This document shows, piece after piece, positions 19,705 to 29,062 of a DNA stretch of 52,448 nt. Source of the DNA: Pseudolabrys sp. (GTDB taxonomy: Bacteria > Pseudomonadota > Alphaproteobacteria > Rhizobiales > Xanthobacteraceae). Position 1 is the stretch's first letter. Every line of letters starts with the position of its first letter. The stretch lies in contig JADGGK010000015.1 of assembly GCA_019689975.1 (NCBI GenBank), forward strand, positions 1-52,448. The letters are read 5' to 3'. Both the position numbers and the translations under genes were made by a program. The notes below the pieces were generated by a model. That model made no database searches and was not told the origin of the DNA. It saw only the letters and a program-made list of their open reading frames with translations.

Positions 19705-20310
19705 TCAGACCCATGGTCGGGCTGCTTTCGCCTTTTCCTCGTAGCGTGAGATCTTTTCGGCCTTCTGCAACGTGAGGCCGATGTCGTCGAGGCCGTTGAG
19801 CAGACAATGTTTGCGGAAGGGATCGATCTCGAACCTGATCACGCCGCCATCGGGACCGCGGATTTCCTGCCGTTCGAGGTCGATGGTCAATGTGGCGTTG
19901 GCGCCGCGCTCGGCGTCGTCGAAAAGCTTCTCCAGATCCTGCGCGGAGACACGGATCGGCAGGATGCCGTTCTTGAAGCAATTATTATAGAAGATGTCGC
20001 CAAACGACGTCGATATGACGCAACGAATGCCGAAATCGAGCAGCGCCCAGGGTGCATGCTCGCGGCTCGAGCCGCAGCCGAAATTGTCGCCGGCAACCAG
20101 GATCTTGGCGTTGCGATAGGCAGGCTTGTTGAGCACGAAGTCGGGATTTTCGCTGCCGTCGTCGCGATAGCGCTGCTCGGAAAACAGGCCCTTGCCAAGC
20201 CCCGTGCGTTTGATCGTCTTCAGGTATTGCTTGGGAATGATCATGTCGGTGTCGACATTGATCATGCGTAGGGGAGCGGCAACACCCTCCAGCACCGTGA
20301 ATTTTTCCAT
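19705..20310 (-). CDS. leuD: 3-isopropylmalate dehydratase small subunit
   Basis: This 201-residue swivel domain of isopropylmalate isomerase works with LeuC. Diagnostic blocks are [51 protein letters not shown] and [17 protein letters not shown]. The ATG at 20310 matches the family start. A longer frame to 20454 runs into the upstream zincin gene and was rejected. leuC lies 1.4 kb upstream on the same strand with three small genes between them, two of which read the other way, so the two subunits are not in one simple operon. Confidence 0.96.
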   Translation of the reverse strand: MEKFTVLEGVAAPLRMINVDTDMIIPKQYLKTIKRTGLGKGLFSEQRYRDDGSENPDFVLNKPAYRNAKILVAGDNFGCGSSREHAPWALLDFGIRCVISTSFGDIFYNNCFKNGILPIRVSAQDLEKLFDDAERGANATLTIDLERQEIRGPDGGVIRFEIDPFRKHCLLNGLDDIGLTLQKAEKISRYEEKAKAARPWV

Positions 20311-20374
20311 GACGGCCTGACCTCTGGCAGGAAACGCGTGCTTTCTATCGCGATCCGTGCCGCCGCGGAAGCGC

Positions 20375-20800
20375 TCAGTCGGCGGCGTTTTCGATGGCTG
20401 CCATGTCGGCGTCGGATAGACCGAAATGGTGGCCGATCTCATGCACCAGGACATGGGTGACGATGGCGCCGAGCGTCTCCTCGTGCTCGGCCCAATAGTC
20501 GAGAATCGGCCGCCGGTAGAGCCAGATCATGTTGGGCATTTGTCCGGGGTCGGCGTCGGAACGGAACGGCAGCCCAATGCCCTGAAACAGGCCGAGCAGA
20601 TCGAATGCGCTTTCAAGCTGCATGGAGTCGACCACTTCGTCGGCAGGAAAATCCTCGACTCGGATCACGAGGTCCGCGCACAGGGCGCGGAAGCGCTGCG
20701 GCAGGCGGGCATAGACGTCCGCCGCGATCGCCTCGATATCGGCGAGCGAGGGCGCGGTTGCGGTGTGCCAGGCGAGCGGATTGCGGGACCTGCCCTCCAT
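20375..20800 (-). CDS. Zincin-like metallopeptidase family protein
   Basis: A 141-residue soluble protein with [11 protein letters not shown] (His 120, Glu 121, His 124, Asp 130), the minimal zincin signature of the DUF1025/metallopeptidase family. The upstream strand [16 protein letters not shown] is also characteristic. Family members are small proteins found widely in actinobacteria and alphaproteobacteria with no firmly known substrate. It precedes leuD by 64 bases on the same strand and is probably co-transcribed with it. Confidence 0.88.
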   Translation of the reverse strand: MEGRSRNPLAWHTATAPSLADIEAIAADVYARLPQRFRALCADLVIRVEDFPADEVVDSMQLESAFDLLGLFQGIGLPFRSDADPGQMPNMIWLYRRPILDYWAEHEETLGAIVTHVLVHEIGHHFGLSDADMAAIENAAD

Positions 20801-20990
20801 GACCGGTACTCCTTGCGCAGGCGGGCGACGACGCTATCGGTTTAGGCAAAAATCCTGCGCGGCAAAACGCGGAAAATGCGGGCAATTGTCTCCCGAGGGC
20901 GTCGGACCACGGCGCGTCTTCCGGTCGACGGAACGGCGGTTGACCGTAAGTGAGGAATAAGCAACCGTTGGCGGCGCAACGGGAGCGAGA

Positions 20991-21287
20991 ATGCGGATGG
21001 GCCGATTACCCGTCAATCTGCTTGTGTCGGTCGCCCTGATGGCCGCAAGCGCAAGCGCGGCCGGCCCGGCGCCGGTCGCCTCGACACAGGCCGGCACGGG
21101 CGACTCGGGCCTCCGCCGCGCCGAGATGTCGGCTCAGCGCCCGCCGAGGCCGCATCTCGTCATCCGCCCCCATCGTTTCCGACCAGGACCGACGGCGCGT
21201 CGTTTCTGCCGGACATGGCTCGCGCAAGAGTACCGCCTGAGCGGCCCGGTCATTGTGCCGCAGATGCGCTGCTGGTGGGAACAATAG
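20991..21287 (+). CDS. Small secreted protein with C-terminal CWW motif
   Basis: A 98-residue protein with a hydrophobic signal peptide (about residues 6-24, ending SASAAG). The mature part is rich in Arg/Pro and ends in RRFCRTWLAQEYRLSGPVIVPQMRCWWEQ, with two cysteines that could pair. I recall similar uncharacterised Rhizobiales proteins sharing the WL...SGPVIVP...CWW pattern, but no function. GGGAG lies upstream of the ATG at 20991. It reads away from leuD and is followed 69 bases later by another small secreted protein on the same strand. Confidence 0.65.
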   Translation: MRMGRLPVNLLVSVALMAASASAAGPAPVASTQAGTGDSGLRRAEMSAQRPPRPHLVIRPHRFRPGPTARRFCRTWLAQEYRLSGPVIVPQMRCWWEQ

Positions 21288-21356
21288 GCGGCAGAGTTCG
21301 GTATAACTATTGCCACCTATCACTGCGCCAGGGGGCGACGCATCGGAGGTTTGTTC

Positions 21357-21632
21357 ATGTCGACGTTCCGAAGCCTGTTCGCCGGCCTCGTCCTGCTCTT
21401 CGGGGTCATCGTTGCGCCCGGCGCCGCGCAGGCGCATTGGTATCACCGCCACCATTGGCACCACTGGAATTGGGGATTCGGCTTTGCCTTCGGCCCCGCC
21501 TGGGGCTGGGGACCGCCTTACGCCTATTATTACGGTCCGCCGGCCTATTATGGTCCGGCATGCGGTTGGGTGAACGTGCGCGTGTGGCGGCATCACCATC
21601 GCGTGTGGCGGCGGGTTTGGCGTTGCTGGTGA
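21357..21632 (+). CDS. Small secreted His/Trp/Tyr-rich protein
   Basis: A 91-residue protein with a signal peptide (about residues 1-27, ending GAAQA). The mature part is unusual: WYHRHHWHHWNWGFGF, then YAYYYGPPAYYGP, and a basic C-terminus with VWRHHHRVWRRVWRCW. Such His-rich, aromatic exported peptides occur in Rhizobiales but I know of no assigned function; metal binding or envelope association is an inference. GGAGG sits 7 bases before the ATG at 21357, a strong ribosome-binding site that decides the start. Confidence 0.7.
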   Translation: MSTFRSLFAGLVLLFGVIVAPGAAQAHWYHRHHWHHWNWGFGFAFGPAWGWGPPYAYYYGPPAYYGPACGWVNVRVWRHHHRVWRRVWRCW

Positions 21633-21710
21633 ACGCAACCTGCGCGATCCCGACAAAACGTGCGGGCGAACATCGGCGTGCGCGGCTCGTTCGAGGGGCC
21701 GGATCGACCG

Positions 21711-23114
21711 TCAATGCCACTCGCGGATATCGACGAAGTGTCCGGCGATCGCCGCTGCCGCCGCCATTGCCGGCGACACGAGATGGGTGCGGCCCTTGTA
21801 GCCCTGCCGGCCTTCGAAGTTGCGGTTCGAGGTCGAAGCACAGCGTTCGCCGGGCTGGAGCCGATCGGGATTCATCGCCAGGCACATCGAGCAACCCGGC
21901 TCGCGCCATTCGAAACCGGCGGCCTTGAAGATCCTGTCCAGCCCTTCGGCTTCCGCCTGTGCTTTCACGAGGCCCGAGCCGGGGACGACCATCGCGCTGA
22001 CATTGCCGTTCACGTGTTTGCCCTTCACGATCTCAGCTGCCGCGCGCAGATCCTCTATGCGCGCATTGGTGCATGAGCCGATGAATACGCGATCGATTTT
22101 GATGTCGGTGATCTTTTCACCGCCCTTGAGCCCCATGTAATGGAGCGCGCGTTCGGCGGCTGCGCGCTTGTTATCGTCGGCGATGTCGGAAGGCACCGGC
22201 ACGCGTCCAGTGACCGATACGACCTGTTCGGGGCTCGTGCCCCAGGTCACGAGAGGGGGCAGCTTCGCCGCGTCGAGCCTTATTTCGCGATCGAAATGCG
22301 CGCCGTCATCGGAACGCAATGTCTCCCAATAGCGCATGGCCTGATCCCACGCCTTGCCTTTGGGAGCCTTGGGCCTGTCCTTGAGATACTCGTAGGTCTT
22401 TTCGTCGGGAGCGATGAAACCCGCCTTGGCCCCTCCCTCGATCGACATGTTGCAGACCGTCATGCGTCCTTCCATCGACAGCGCGCGAATGGCCTCGCCC
22501 GCATATTCGAGAGCATAGCCGGTGCCGCCGGCCGCTCCGATCTCGCCGATGATGGCCAGGATGATGTCCTTGGCCGTGACGCCCTCCGGAAGCTTGCCGT
22601 CGACGGTCGCGCGCATATTCTTCGATTTCTTCTGGATCAGCGTCTGCGTCGCCAGCACGTGTTCGACTTCCGACGTACCGATGCCGTAGGCGAGCGCGCC
22701 GAAAGCGCCGTGCGTTGCGGTATGACTGTCGCCGCACACGATCGTCGTGCCGGGCAACGTGAAGCCCTGCTCGGGACCAATGATGTGGACGATTCCTTGG
22801 CGGCGGTCGAACTCGTTGAAATACTCGATGCCGAAATCCTGGGCGTTCCGTGCCAGCGCAGCGATCTGCTCGGCGCTTTCCGGATCGGGATTGGGCTGCG
22901 AGCGGTCCGTGGTCGGAACATTGTGGTCGACGACCGCGAGCGTCTTATCCGGTGCGTGCACCTTGCGCCCCGCCGCGCGCAGGCCTTCAAACGCTTGCGG
23001 GCTCGTCACTTCATGCACGAGATGGCGATCGATGTAGATGAGGCACGTGCCGTCCGGTTGTTCATCCACCAGGTGATCGTCCCAGATCTTGTCGTAGAGA
23101 GTGCGCGGTTTCAT
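21711..23114 (-). CDS. leuC: 3-isopropylmalate dehydratase large subunit
   Basis: An aconitase-family [4Fe-4S] enzyme that isomerises 2-isopropylmalate to 3-isopropylmalate with LeuD. The 467-residue product begins [15 protein letters not shown] and shows [51 protein letters not shown] and [13 protein letters not shown], with the three cluster cysteines. The ATG at 23114 matches homologues; a GTG at 23135 is an alternative. No obvious Shine-Dalgarno precedes either. A 256-base gap separates it from rplS upstream. Confidence 0.97.
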   Translation of the reverse strand: MKPRTLYDKIWDDHLVDEQPDGTCLIYIDRHLVHEVTSPQAFEGLRAAGRKVHAPDKTLAVVDHNVPTTDRSQPNPDPESAEQIAALARNAQDFGIEYFNEFDRRQGIVHIIGPEQGFTLPGTTIVCGDSHTATHGAFGALAYGIGTSEVEHVLATQTLIQKKSKNMRATVDGKLPEGVTAKDIILAIIGEIGAAGGTGYALEYAGEAIRALSMEGRMTVCNMSIEGGAKAGFIAPDEKTYEYLKDRPKAPKGKAWDQAMRYWETLRSDDGAHFDREIRLDAAKLPPLVTWGTSPEQVVSVTGRVPVPSDIADDNKRAAAERALHYMGLKGGEKITDIKIDRVFIGSCTNARIEDLRAAAEIVKGKHVNGNVSAMVVPGSGLVKAQAEAEGLDRIFKAAGFEWREPGCSMCLAMNPDRLQPGERCASTSNRNFEGRQGYKGRTHLVSPAMAAAAAIAGHFVDIREWH

Positions 23115-23213
23115 GAGGATCGATCTCGGCTTCACGGAACGGAGCGATGGTTTGCGGCAGGCTTGCTCGGCATTCCGTCAGGAGGCCGTCCGCGCAAGAA
23201 CCGCGCGACGACC

Positions 23214-23245
23214 AAAAAAAAGCCAGGGCAGCCGGACATGATCGG
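23214..23245 (-). terminator. Possible weak terminator after rplS
   Basis: On the minus strand a run of eight T residues (23221-23214) follows a GC-rich segment whose best stem is only GCCG / CGGC with an 8-base loop. Placement 150 bases after rplS and before leuC is sensible for the end of the ribosomal operon, but the stem is poor. Confidence 0.28.
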
Positions 23246-23370
23246 CAAGGATGATCGGTTGCAGCCAAATATCCATCTCATAACCAGCCGGTACGACTTC
23301 GACAACGCAGCGACATGTCGCCCACCTCAGGCCCGCAGCTCGGCGCCCAACTCGCTTTGCCGCAGTTCGG

Positions 23371-23772
23371 CTAGTCGGCCTTCGCCGCTTCGGTCGTTCC
23401 GCCTTCGCCGCCGCCGCTTTGCGCTTCGGAGATGCGCGCCTTCTTGCCGCGCAGACCGCGCAGATAATAGAGCTTGGCGCGGCGGACCTTTCCCCGTCGC
23501 ACCACTTTGATCGAGTCGATCATCGGCGAGTAGAGCGGGAACACCCGTTCTACACCCTCGCCGTAGGAGATCTTGCGCACGGTGAAATTCTCGTTGAGAC
23601 CGCGCCCCGCGCGGCCGATGCACACGCCTTCGTAAGCCTGAATGCGGGTGCGTTCCCCCTCGACGACCTTCACGTTGACGAGCACGGTGTCGCCCGGTCC
23701 GAAATCGGGGATGTCCTTGCCGGCGGAGAGCTTTTTGATCTGCTCCTGTTCGAGCTCTTGAATGATGGTCAT
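23371..23772 (-). CDS. rplS: 50S ribosomal protein L19
   Basis: A 133-residue protein of the large subunit at the interface with 30S. It shows the L19 blocks [53 protein letters not shown] and [22 protein letters not shown] Gly/Glu/Ala-rich C-terminal tail extends beyond the core. The ATG at 23772 gives the family start [15 protein letters not shown] with GGAG about 9 bases upstream. It is the last gene of rpsP-rimM-trmD-rplS, about 100 bases after trmD. Confidence 0.97.
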   Translation of the reverse strand: MTIIQELEQEQIKKLSAGKDIPDFGPGDTVLVNVKVVEGERTRIQAYEGVCIGRAGRGLNENFTVRKISYGEGVERVFPLYSPMIDSIKVVRRGKVRRAKLYYLRGLRGKKARISEAQSGGGEGGTTEAAKAD

Positions 23773-23871
23773 GGGGCGTGTCTCCGTCGGCAGCGCCATG
23801 GCGCAGCGCGCCGTATCGAGCATTCGTCGTGAAATGGGTCGGCCGGCTTTTAGACCAAAGTTTCGGCCTTG

Positions 23872-24591
23872 TCACCCGTTTGATTTAGGCCCGTTTTTCC
23901 CCGCCCGCCGGGCCTGATACGCGGCCCAGAGGTCGGGCCGGCGCTCGCGCGTGACGCGTTCGGCCTCGGCCCGGCGCCAAGCGGCAATCGCGGCATGGTT
24001 GCCGGACAGGAGCACCTCGGGAATGGGTTCGCCCTCGAACACCAAGGGTCGCGTGTATTGCGGATATTCCAGAAGACCCTCGGCGAAGCTTTCCTCGGCG
24101 GCGGACGCCGCCTTGCCCATGACGCCCGGCAGGAGCCGAACGCAGGCATCGAGCAGGGCGATGGCTGCGGGCTCGCCGCCCGATAGCACGAAATCGCCCA
24201 GCGAAATTTCCTCGAGGTGCCGCGCCTTGATCAGTCGCTCATCCACGCCTTCGAACCGTGCGCAGAGGATCACAACGCCGCGACCGGCGGCTAGCTGAGC
24301 CACGCGCGCTTGAGTGAGCGGCCTGCCGCGTGGGCTCATCAGAAGGCGTGGACGCGTATCGCGCGGCAGGGCATCGAGCGCGCGCGCCAGCACGTCGGCC
24401 TTCATCACCATGCCGGGCCCGCCGCCCGCCGGCGTGTCGTCGACCGTGCGGTGCTTGTCGGTGGCGGCGCTGCGAATGTCGTGCGCGTCAAGCGACCAGA
24501 TGCCGGAAGCGAGCGCCTTGCCGGCGAGGCTTGCGCCGAGCGGTCCCGGGAACATTTCCGGAAAGATCGTGAGTACGGTCGCTCGCCACAT
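23872..24591 (-). CDS. trmD: tRNA (guanine-N1)-methyltransferase
   Basis: This SPOUT-class enzyme methylates G37 of tRNAs, preventing frameshifting. The 239-residue protein has [12 protein letters not shown] at the start, [30 protein letters not shown], the knot region [20 protein letters not shown], and the C-terminal [24 protein letters not shown]. The ATG at 24591 has GGAG upstream. It sits between rimM and rplS as usual. Confidence 0.97.
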   Translation of the reverse strand: MWRATVLTIFPEMFPGPLGASLAGKALASGIWSLDAHDIRSAATDKHRTVDDTPAGGGPGMVMKADVLARALDALPRDTRPRLLMSPRGRPLTQARVAQLAAGRGVVILCARFEGVDERLIKARHLEEISLGDFVLSGGEPAAIALLDACVRLLPGVMGKAASAAEESFAEGLLEYPQYTRPLVFEGEPIPEVLLSGNHAAIAAWRRAEAERVTRERRPDLWAAYQARRAGKNGPKSNG

Positions 24592-24737
24592 TGTCAATGA
24601 TCTCCGCCAGTTTCCCGACCACCGGGCGCCCGCGCCGCCCCGCATGGCACCGGCGCGCCGATCGGCGGCGGTTTCTTCCGGTGATGCGGCAACGGCATAT
24701 GGTTTTAGTTTATGGTTGTTGCCTCCCGGAGGCGCGA

Positions 24738-25244
24738 TCAGCTCTGTTCGACAGGCGGCACAACGACAATCCGCTTGGCTGCGAGGTCGACGGTCGGCAC
24801 TGTGGCCGCCGCGAACGGAAGCATGAACGAGGCACCGCCGCTTACCGGCTCAATCTCGATGATGTCGCCGCCACCAAAATTGTGCACCGCGGTCACGCGG
24901 CCGATCGCATCACCGCTGGTGGTGACGGCCTGAAGACCGATCAGATCGGCCTGGTAGAACGTGTCTGGTTCCTCGATCGCGGGTAGCCGCTCCCGCGGCA
25001 CGAACAGGTCTAGATTGGTCAGCCGTGCCGCCGCGTCGCGGTCCTCGACGCCGCGGATTCTTGCGATCAGGCACTCCTTGCCTCGACGCAGGGCCACGAT
25101 TTCCAAACGCCTTGCGCCGTCTTCGGTTTCCAACGGGCTATATCGCGCGATCGCTGTCGGATCCTGCGTGAACGACCAGATTCTGACCTCGCCGCGCAGG
25201 CCATGAGCGGCGCCGATGCGCGCGACGCGGATACGATCAGCCAT
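24738..25244 (-). CDS. rimM: Ribosome maturation factor RimM
   Basis: A 168-residue 30S assembly factor acting on the S19-containing head. The N-terminal RimM domain has [17 protein letters not shown], and the PRC-barrel half has [24 protein letters not shown] and [24 protein letters not shown]. It is 16 bases downstream of rpsP and 146 bases upstream of trmD in the same orientation. The rimM-trmD gap is longer than usual but shows no separate gene. Confidence 0.96.
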   Translation of the reverse strand: MADRIRVARIGAAHGLRGEVRIWSFTQDPTAIARYSPLETEDGARRLEIVALRRGKECLIARIRGVEDRDAAARLTNLDLFVPRERLPAIEEPDTFYQADLIGLQAVTTSGDAIGRVTAVHNFGGGDIIEIEPVSGGASFMLPFAAATVPTVDLAAKRIVVVPPVEQS

Positions 25245-25260
25245 CGGCCGTCATGCCGGT

Positions 25261-25638
25261 TCAGCCCGCCGCCGGCGATGCGGCGGCGGCACCCCCCGCC
25301 GGCGCGGCGCCGGCCTTGGCCGCCTGCTCTTTCGCCTTGCGGTCCTTGCGCGGGATCGCCTTGAGCGGATTGTTGCGGGGCGTCCGCTTGGCGATGCCGG
25401 CGGCGTCGAGAAAGCGCATCACTCGATCCGACGGCTGCGCGCCCTTTTTCATCCATTCCTTCACCTTGTCGAGATCGAGTTTGAGCCGCTCGGGCTTGTC
25501 TTTGGGCAGGAGCGGATTGAAGAAACCGAGCCGCTCGATGAACCTGCCGTCGCGCGGGGCACGTTTGTCGGCGACGACGATATGATAGAACGGCCGTTTC
25601 TTGGTGCCGGCGCGGGCCATGCGGATCACGAGAGCCAT
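25261..25638 (-). CDS. rpsP: 30S ribosomal protein S16
   Basis: The 125-residue protein begins [28 protein letters not shown]-like (the S16 signature), continues with [13 protein letters not shown], then [17 protein letters not shown]. The C-terminus is a long Ala/Gly/Lys tail (from about residue 103) as in other alphaproteobacteria. It heads the rimM-trmD-rplS genes and follows ffh by 156 bases in the same direction. Confidence 0.97.
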   Translation of the reverse strand: MALVIRMARAGTKKRPFYHIVVADKRAPRDGRFIERLGFFNPLLPKDKPERLKLDLDKVKEWMKKGAQPSDRVMRFLDAAGIAKRTPRNNPLKAIPRKDRKAKEQAAKAGAAPAGGAAAASPAAG

Positions 25639-25794
25639 TTCACGCTGTCCTTTTGCTGGTTGACATGCCTAGTTTTCATGCCGCTGCAACGCCTCGCGCG
25701 GCGGCGGGAACCGAAACGCGCGATCGTTGCCCGCCGCCCGCACGCGCACGCGGCGGACGCCGGGTATCGTTGCGAAGGGTCGGGGCGACGGCGC

Positions 25795-27318
25795 TCATTT
25801 CTTTTTTCCGAACCCGCCCGGTAGTCCGGGCAATTTCGGCCCGCCGAGGCCGGGCAGGCCGGCCCCCGCGGACCAGTTCGGCGGCAAGCCGGGCATCTTC
25901 GCGGTCAGACCGGGCGCGCCGCCCGGCATTTTCTCGGCAAACTTGGTCATATCGTCCGGCAACGGTACGCCGCCTCCGAGGCCGAACATTTTCCCCAAAC
26001 CGGCAAGCGGGCCGCGCTTGCCGCTGCCCATCGCCTTCATCATGTCGGACATCGTCCGGTGCATCTTCAGGAGCTTGTTGATCGCTTCCGGCGTCGTACC
26101 CGAGCCGGCGGCGATCCGTCGCTTGCGGCTTGCCTTCAGAATCTCGGGATGACGCCGTTCCTGCGGGGTCATTGAATCGATGATCGCGATTTGCCGCTTG
26201 AGCACGGCCTCGTCGATATTGGCCTGGGCCAATTGGCTCCTCATCCTGGCCGCGCCCGGCAACAGGCTCATCAGTCCACTCATGCCGCCCATATTCTGCA
26301 TCTGGACGAGTTGCTCGCGCAGGTCGGCAAGATCGAATGCACCCTTGCGCATCTTTTCGGCCGCGCGCAGCGCCTTCTCGGCGTCGATCTGCGCCGCGGC
26401 CTTTTCAACCAACGCGACCACGTCGCCCATGCCGAGGATACGCCCGGCCACACGCGCGGGATCGAACTCGTCCAGTGCGTCGATTCGCTCCCCGGTTCCG
26501 ATGAGCTTGATCGGCTTGTTCGTCACCGCGCGGATCGACAAGGCGGCGCCGCCGCGACTGTCGCCGTCGACGCGGGTGAGCACGACGCCGGTAAGGCCGA
26601 GGCGCTCATCGAAGGCGCGGGCGAGATTGACGGCGTCCTGGCCTGTCAGGGCATCGGCAACGAGCAGAATCTCGTGCGGATCGGCGGCACGTTTCACCTC
26701 GGCCGCCTCGCGCATCATCATTTCGTCGAGCGTGGTACGCCCCGCCGTATCGAGCAGAACGACGTCGTAGCCGCCGAGTCTGGCGGCTTCCATCGCGCGG
26801 GCGGCAATTTGTGACGGTTCCTGACCGGCGACGACGGGAAGCGTGTCGATCCCGGCGTTGCGACCGAGGACGGCCAGTTGTTCTGCGGCCGCCGGGCGGC
26901 GGACGTCGAGCGAAGCCATCAAGACTTTTTTCTTCTGCCGGTCGGCGAGGCGCTTGGCGAGTTTGGCGGTGGTCGTCGTCTTTCCGGACCCTTGCAGGCC
27001 GACCAGCATGATTGCGACCGGCGGTGCGGCGTTGAGATCGACGCCTCGCTGGTCCGAACCGAGCATTGCGACCAGCTGATCGTGCACGATCTTCACCACC
27101 ATCTGACCCGGTGTGACGGATCTCATCACCTCCACGCCGACGGCCTGCGCCCTCACTTTGGTGGTGAAATCGCGTACGACGTCGAGGGCGACGTCGGCTT
27201 CCAGGAGCGCGCGGCGGATCTCGCGCAAAGCGGTATCGACATCGGATTCGCTGAGCGCGCCGCGCCGGGTGAGGCGGTCGAGAACCCCGCTGAGCCTTTC
27301 CGAGAGCGTGTCGAACAT
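25795..27318 (-). CDS. ffh: Signal recognition particle protein (SRP54)
   Basis: The GTPase subunit of SRP recognises nascent signal sequences and works with FtsY, also encoded in this window. The 507-residue protein has an N domain, then GLQGSGKTTTTAKLA (residues 107-121, G1), DVRRPAAAEQL, LLDTAGR, VLTRVDGDSRGGAALS, and an M domain with FDLADLREQLVQMQNMGGMSGLMSLLPG-like and KRRIAAGSGTTPEAINKLLKMH-like sequences. The last about 80 residues are rich in Gly, Pro and Met (low complexity), longer than in E. coli Ffh. Confidence 0.98.
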   Translation of the reverse strand: MFDTLSERLSGVLDRLTRRGALSESDVDTALREIRRALLEADVALDVVRDFTTKVRAQAVGVEVMRSVTPGQMVVKIVHDQLVAMLGSDQRGVDLNAAPPVAIMLVGLQGSGKTTTTAKLAKRLADRQKKKVLMASLDVRRPAAAEQLAVLGRNAGIDTLPVVAGQEPSQIAARAMEAARLGGYDVVLLDTAGRTTLDEMMMREAAEVKRAADPHEILLVADALTGQDAVNLARAFDERLGLTGVVLTRVDGDSRGGAALSIRAVTNKPIKLIGTGERIDALDEFDPARVAGRILGMGDVVALVEKAAAQIDAEKALRAAEKMRKGAFDLADLREQLVQMQNMGGMSGLMSLLPGAARMRSQLAQANIDEAVLKRQIAIIDSMTPQERRHPEILKASRKRRIAAGSGTTPEAINKLLKMHRTMSDMMKAMGSGKRGPLAGLGKMFGLGGGVPLPDDMTKFAEKMPGGAPGLTAKMPGLPPNWSAGAGLPGLGGPKLPGLPGGFGKKK

Positions 27319-27639
27319 GTCAAAGCCTCATCTGAGGGATCCGTGCGGCACTGTTTCGGCGTCCGGGTTCCCGACGGTGGATGTCTATCCGCGGTGCCGC
27401 CCGCCGTGCATGCGGTTCGGGATAGGATGCTCCAAGCACGATTGCGCCCGAGGGCGCATCGCGCTGTCGGGCGTCCACCTCCGGCCTCTCCATGGACCGG
27501 TCGGCAGATTCTATCACTGAACCTTCAGCAAAACGATCGCAACCTAGTGGGGCCGCGCCACCGAGTCAAGGCGAGCGCGGTTCGGCCGGCAGCGCACTGT
27601 TCGTGCGAACCAACGCGCCGCCAGACCTCGGCGCGATCC
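27319..27639. other. Non-coding gap upstream of ffh
   Basis: No convincing gene in these 321 bases. It should contain the ffh promoter: a TAGAAT -10-like hexamer is readable on the minus strand at 27513-27508, but I see no good -35. A perfect 7-bp hairpin with a 2-base loop (TGCGCCC / GGGCGCA) lies at 27443-27458 without a T-run. Confidence 0.4.
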
Positions 27640-28335
27640 TCAAGGTGCAAGTTCATAGCTCACTGTGACCGCGACCCGCAGCACCTGTTCACCGGGGGCG
27701 ACCGGCACGGCGCCGGCGCGGAAGGCCTGTTTGAGAGGAACCGGCGAGGAGGCGCTTTCATCGATGATTTGCAGCACATGTCCGAGCTTGGCACCGGCGG
27801 CCTGCGCATAAAGCTCTGCCTTGCGCCGCGCGTCCGCAATCGCCTCGCCACGCGCCTGATCGAGCAGGCGCGACTGCTGCGATACCATGAACTCGATTCC
27901 CGACATCTCATTGGCGCCGGCGGCAATGGCGCGATCGAGAATATCGGGCAATGCGCCGATGTCGCGGATCTTCACGGTAAGCTGGTTTGTCACCAGAAAC
28001 CCCGTCAAGCGCGCCGTACCGCCCTTGTTGGGATCATATTGCGGTTGGAGCGATAGCCGCGAAGTCTGCACGTCGCGCTCGTCGATTCCGCTCTGTCTGA
28101 TGGCACCGAGCACGGCGACGATCTGCTTGGCATTGGCTTCGCTCGCTTCATGCGCGGTCTTGCCTTGGCTCGTGACGCCGATCCGGATCACGGCCACGTC
28201 GGGCACTACCGCGACGGTCGCTTCTCCCCCGACGGTGATGAGCTTTTCAACCCCGTGCGCCGCCGGGCCGGTCGCGGCAAGGGCCAATGCGACAATTGCG
28301 GCAGGAACCGGAATACGCTTGCACGTCATTTTCAT
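27640..28335 (-). CDS. SIMPL-domain (DUF541) exported protein
   Basis: A 231-residue periplasmic protein. It has a signal peptide (about residues 1-28) and then the SIMPL/DUF541 pattern: ITVGGEATVAVVPDVAVIRIGVTSQGKTA, the YDPNKGGTARLTGFLVTNQLTVKIRDI block and ARRKAELYAQAAGAKLGHVLQI. Family members (for example oxidative stress defence protein YggE) are secreted or membrane-associated and poorly understood. The start overlaps the upstream gene's stop as ATGA, so the two exported proteins are translationally coupled. Confidence 0.9.
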   Translation of the reverse strand: MKMTCKRIPVPAAIVALALAATGPAAHGVEKLITVGGEATVAVVPDVAVIRIGVTSQGKTAHEASEANAKQIVAVLGAIRQSGIDERDVQTSRLSLQPQYDPNKGGTARLTGFLVTNQLTVKIRDIGALPDILDRAIAAGANEMSGIEFMVSQQSRLLDQARGEAIADARRKAELYAQAAGAKLGHVLQIIDESASSPVPLKQAFRAGAVPVAPGEQVLRVAVTVSYELAP

Positions 28336-28928
28336 TTTATCGGCACGTAGATGTTGACGACGAGATCGTTCTCCGGTGCTTTCAGGATGTCGCTCTCATA
28401 TTCCTCGATGAAGACATCCTTAGCTTCGAGCTGCTTGCCGTCGAGAAAATTGGTAATCGCCTCATAGGTCGCATCCATCGCATCGTAGGAACCGCGATGC
28501 ACGAATTTGAGCGCTTTTCCGCTCGGCGTCGATCCAATGAAGACATTGGCCTGCGGCGGTTCCTTGGATAGCGCCGCGATCGGCACCGCGGCCCAAAATT
28601 TGAACCCGGTATCGTCGGTCTCGGTATAGATTGTCATAAAACGGCCGGCGGGCGCGAGGCCGAGTTTTTCGACATTGGCGGTAAGCTTCTTGTAGGCGCC
28701 GAGGAGTGTCTCGAATGCCGCGTCCCAATGCGCCTCACCTTCGACGTAGAGGATCGTGCGTTGCGGTAAGGTCACCTCCTCGCCGAAGGCATCGCCCGGC
28801 TTGAGCGGCAGGGGCACGGCGGGGCCCGTGATCGGCGGTGCCGGTGGTGCGGGCGTTTGCGCGGAGGCAAGCCCCGCAACCATCACGCCGATCGACATGG
28901 CCGCGGCGAGGAAAAGGCGCGTCATCAT
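28332..28928 (-). CDS. Exported GyrI-like (effector-binding) domain protein
   Basis: A 198-residue protein with a signal peptide (about residues 1-23, ending GLASAQ), a Pro-rich linker (TPAPPAPPITGPAVPLPL), and a domain resembling the GyrI-like/AraC effector-binding fold (AFETLLGAYKKLTANVEKLG; GRFMTIYTETDD; GSYDAMDATYEAITNFL; DVFIEEYESDILKAPENDLVVNIYVPI). Most such domains are cytoplasmic, so export is unusual. GGAGAGG precedes the tandem ATGATG; 28928 was chosen. It is coupled to the SIMPL gene by a 4-base overlap and diverges from dapF across 134 bases. Confidence 0.85.
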   Translation of the reverse strand: MMTRLFLAAAMSIGVMVAGLASAQTPAPPAPPITGPAVPLPLKPGDAFGEEVTLPQRTILYVEGEAHWDAAFETLLGAYKKLTANVEKLGLAPAGRFMTIYTETDDTGFKFWAAVPIAALSKEPPQANVFIGSTPSGKALKFVHRGSYDAMDATYEAITNFLDGKQLEAKDVFIEEYESDILKAPENDLVVNIYVPIK

Positions 28929-29062
28929 GGCCTCTCCATCGGAGCGGAGTCTGCGATTCGCATGGAGCATGACCAAGTCTAGCACGGCCTCTGGCCAATT
29001 CGTGCATAGTCGCCATATAAACGAGGCCAAAGGCGGGCAAATGCGCTATCGGTCGGGCTGAC

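Noticed and set aside
22140-23510. 456-residue plus-strand frame opposite leuC
   Set aside because: Antisense shadow of leuC.
27443-27458. 7-bp hairpin as a terminator for the SIMPL gene
   Set aside because: No T-run on either strand and it lies almost 200 bases past the stop; could be chance in GC-rich DNA.
26878-28056. 392-residue plus-strand frame spanning ffh and the SIMPL gene
   Set aside because: Crosses two genuine minus-strand genes and has no recognisable domain.
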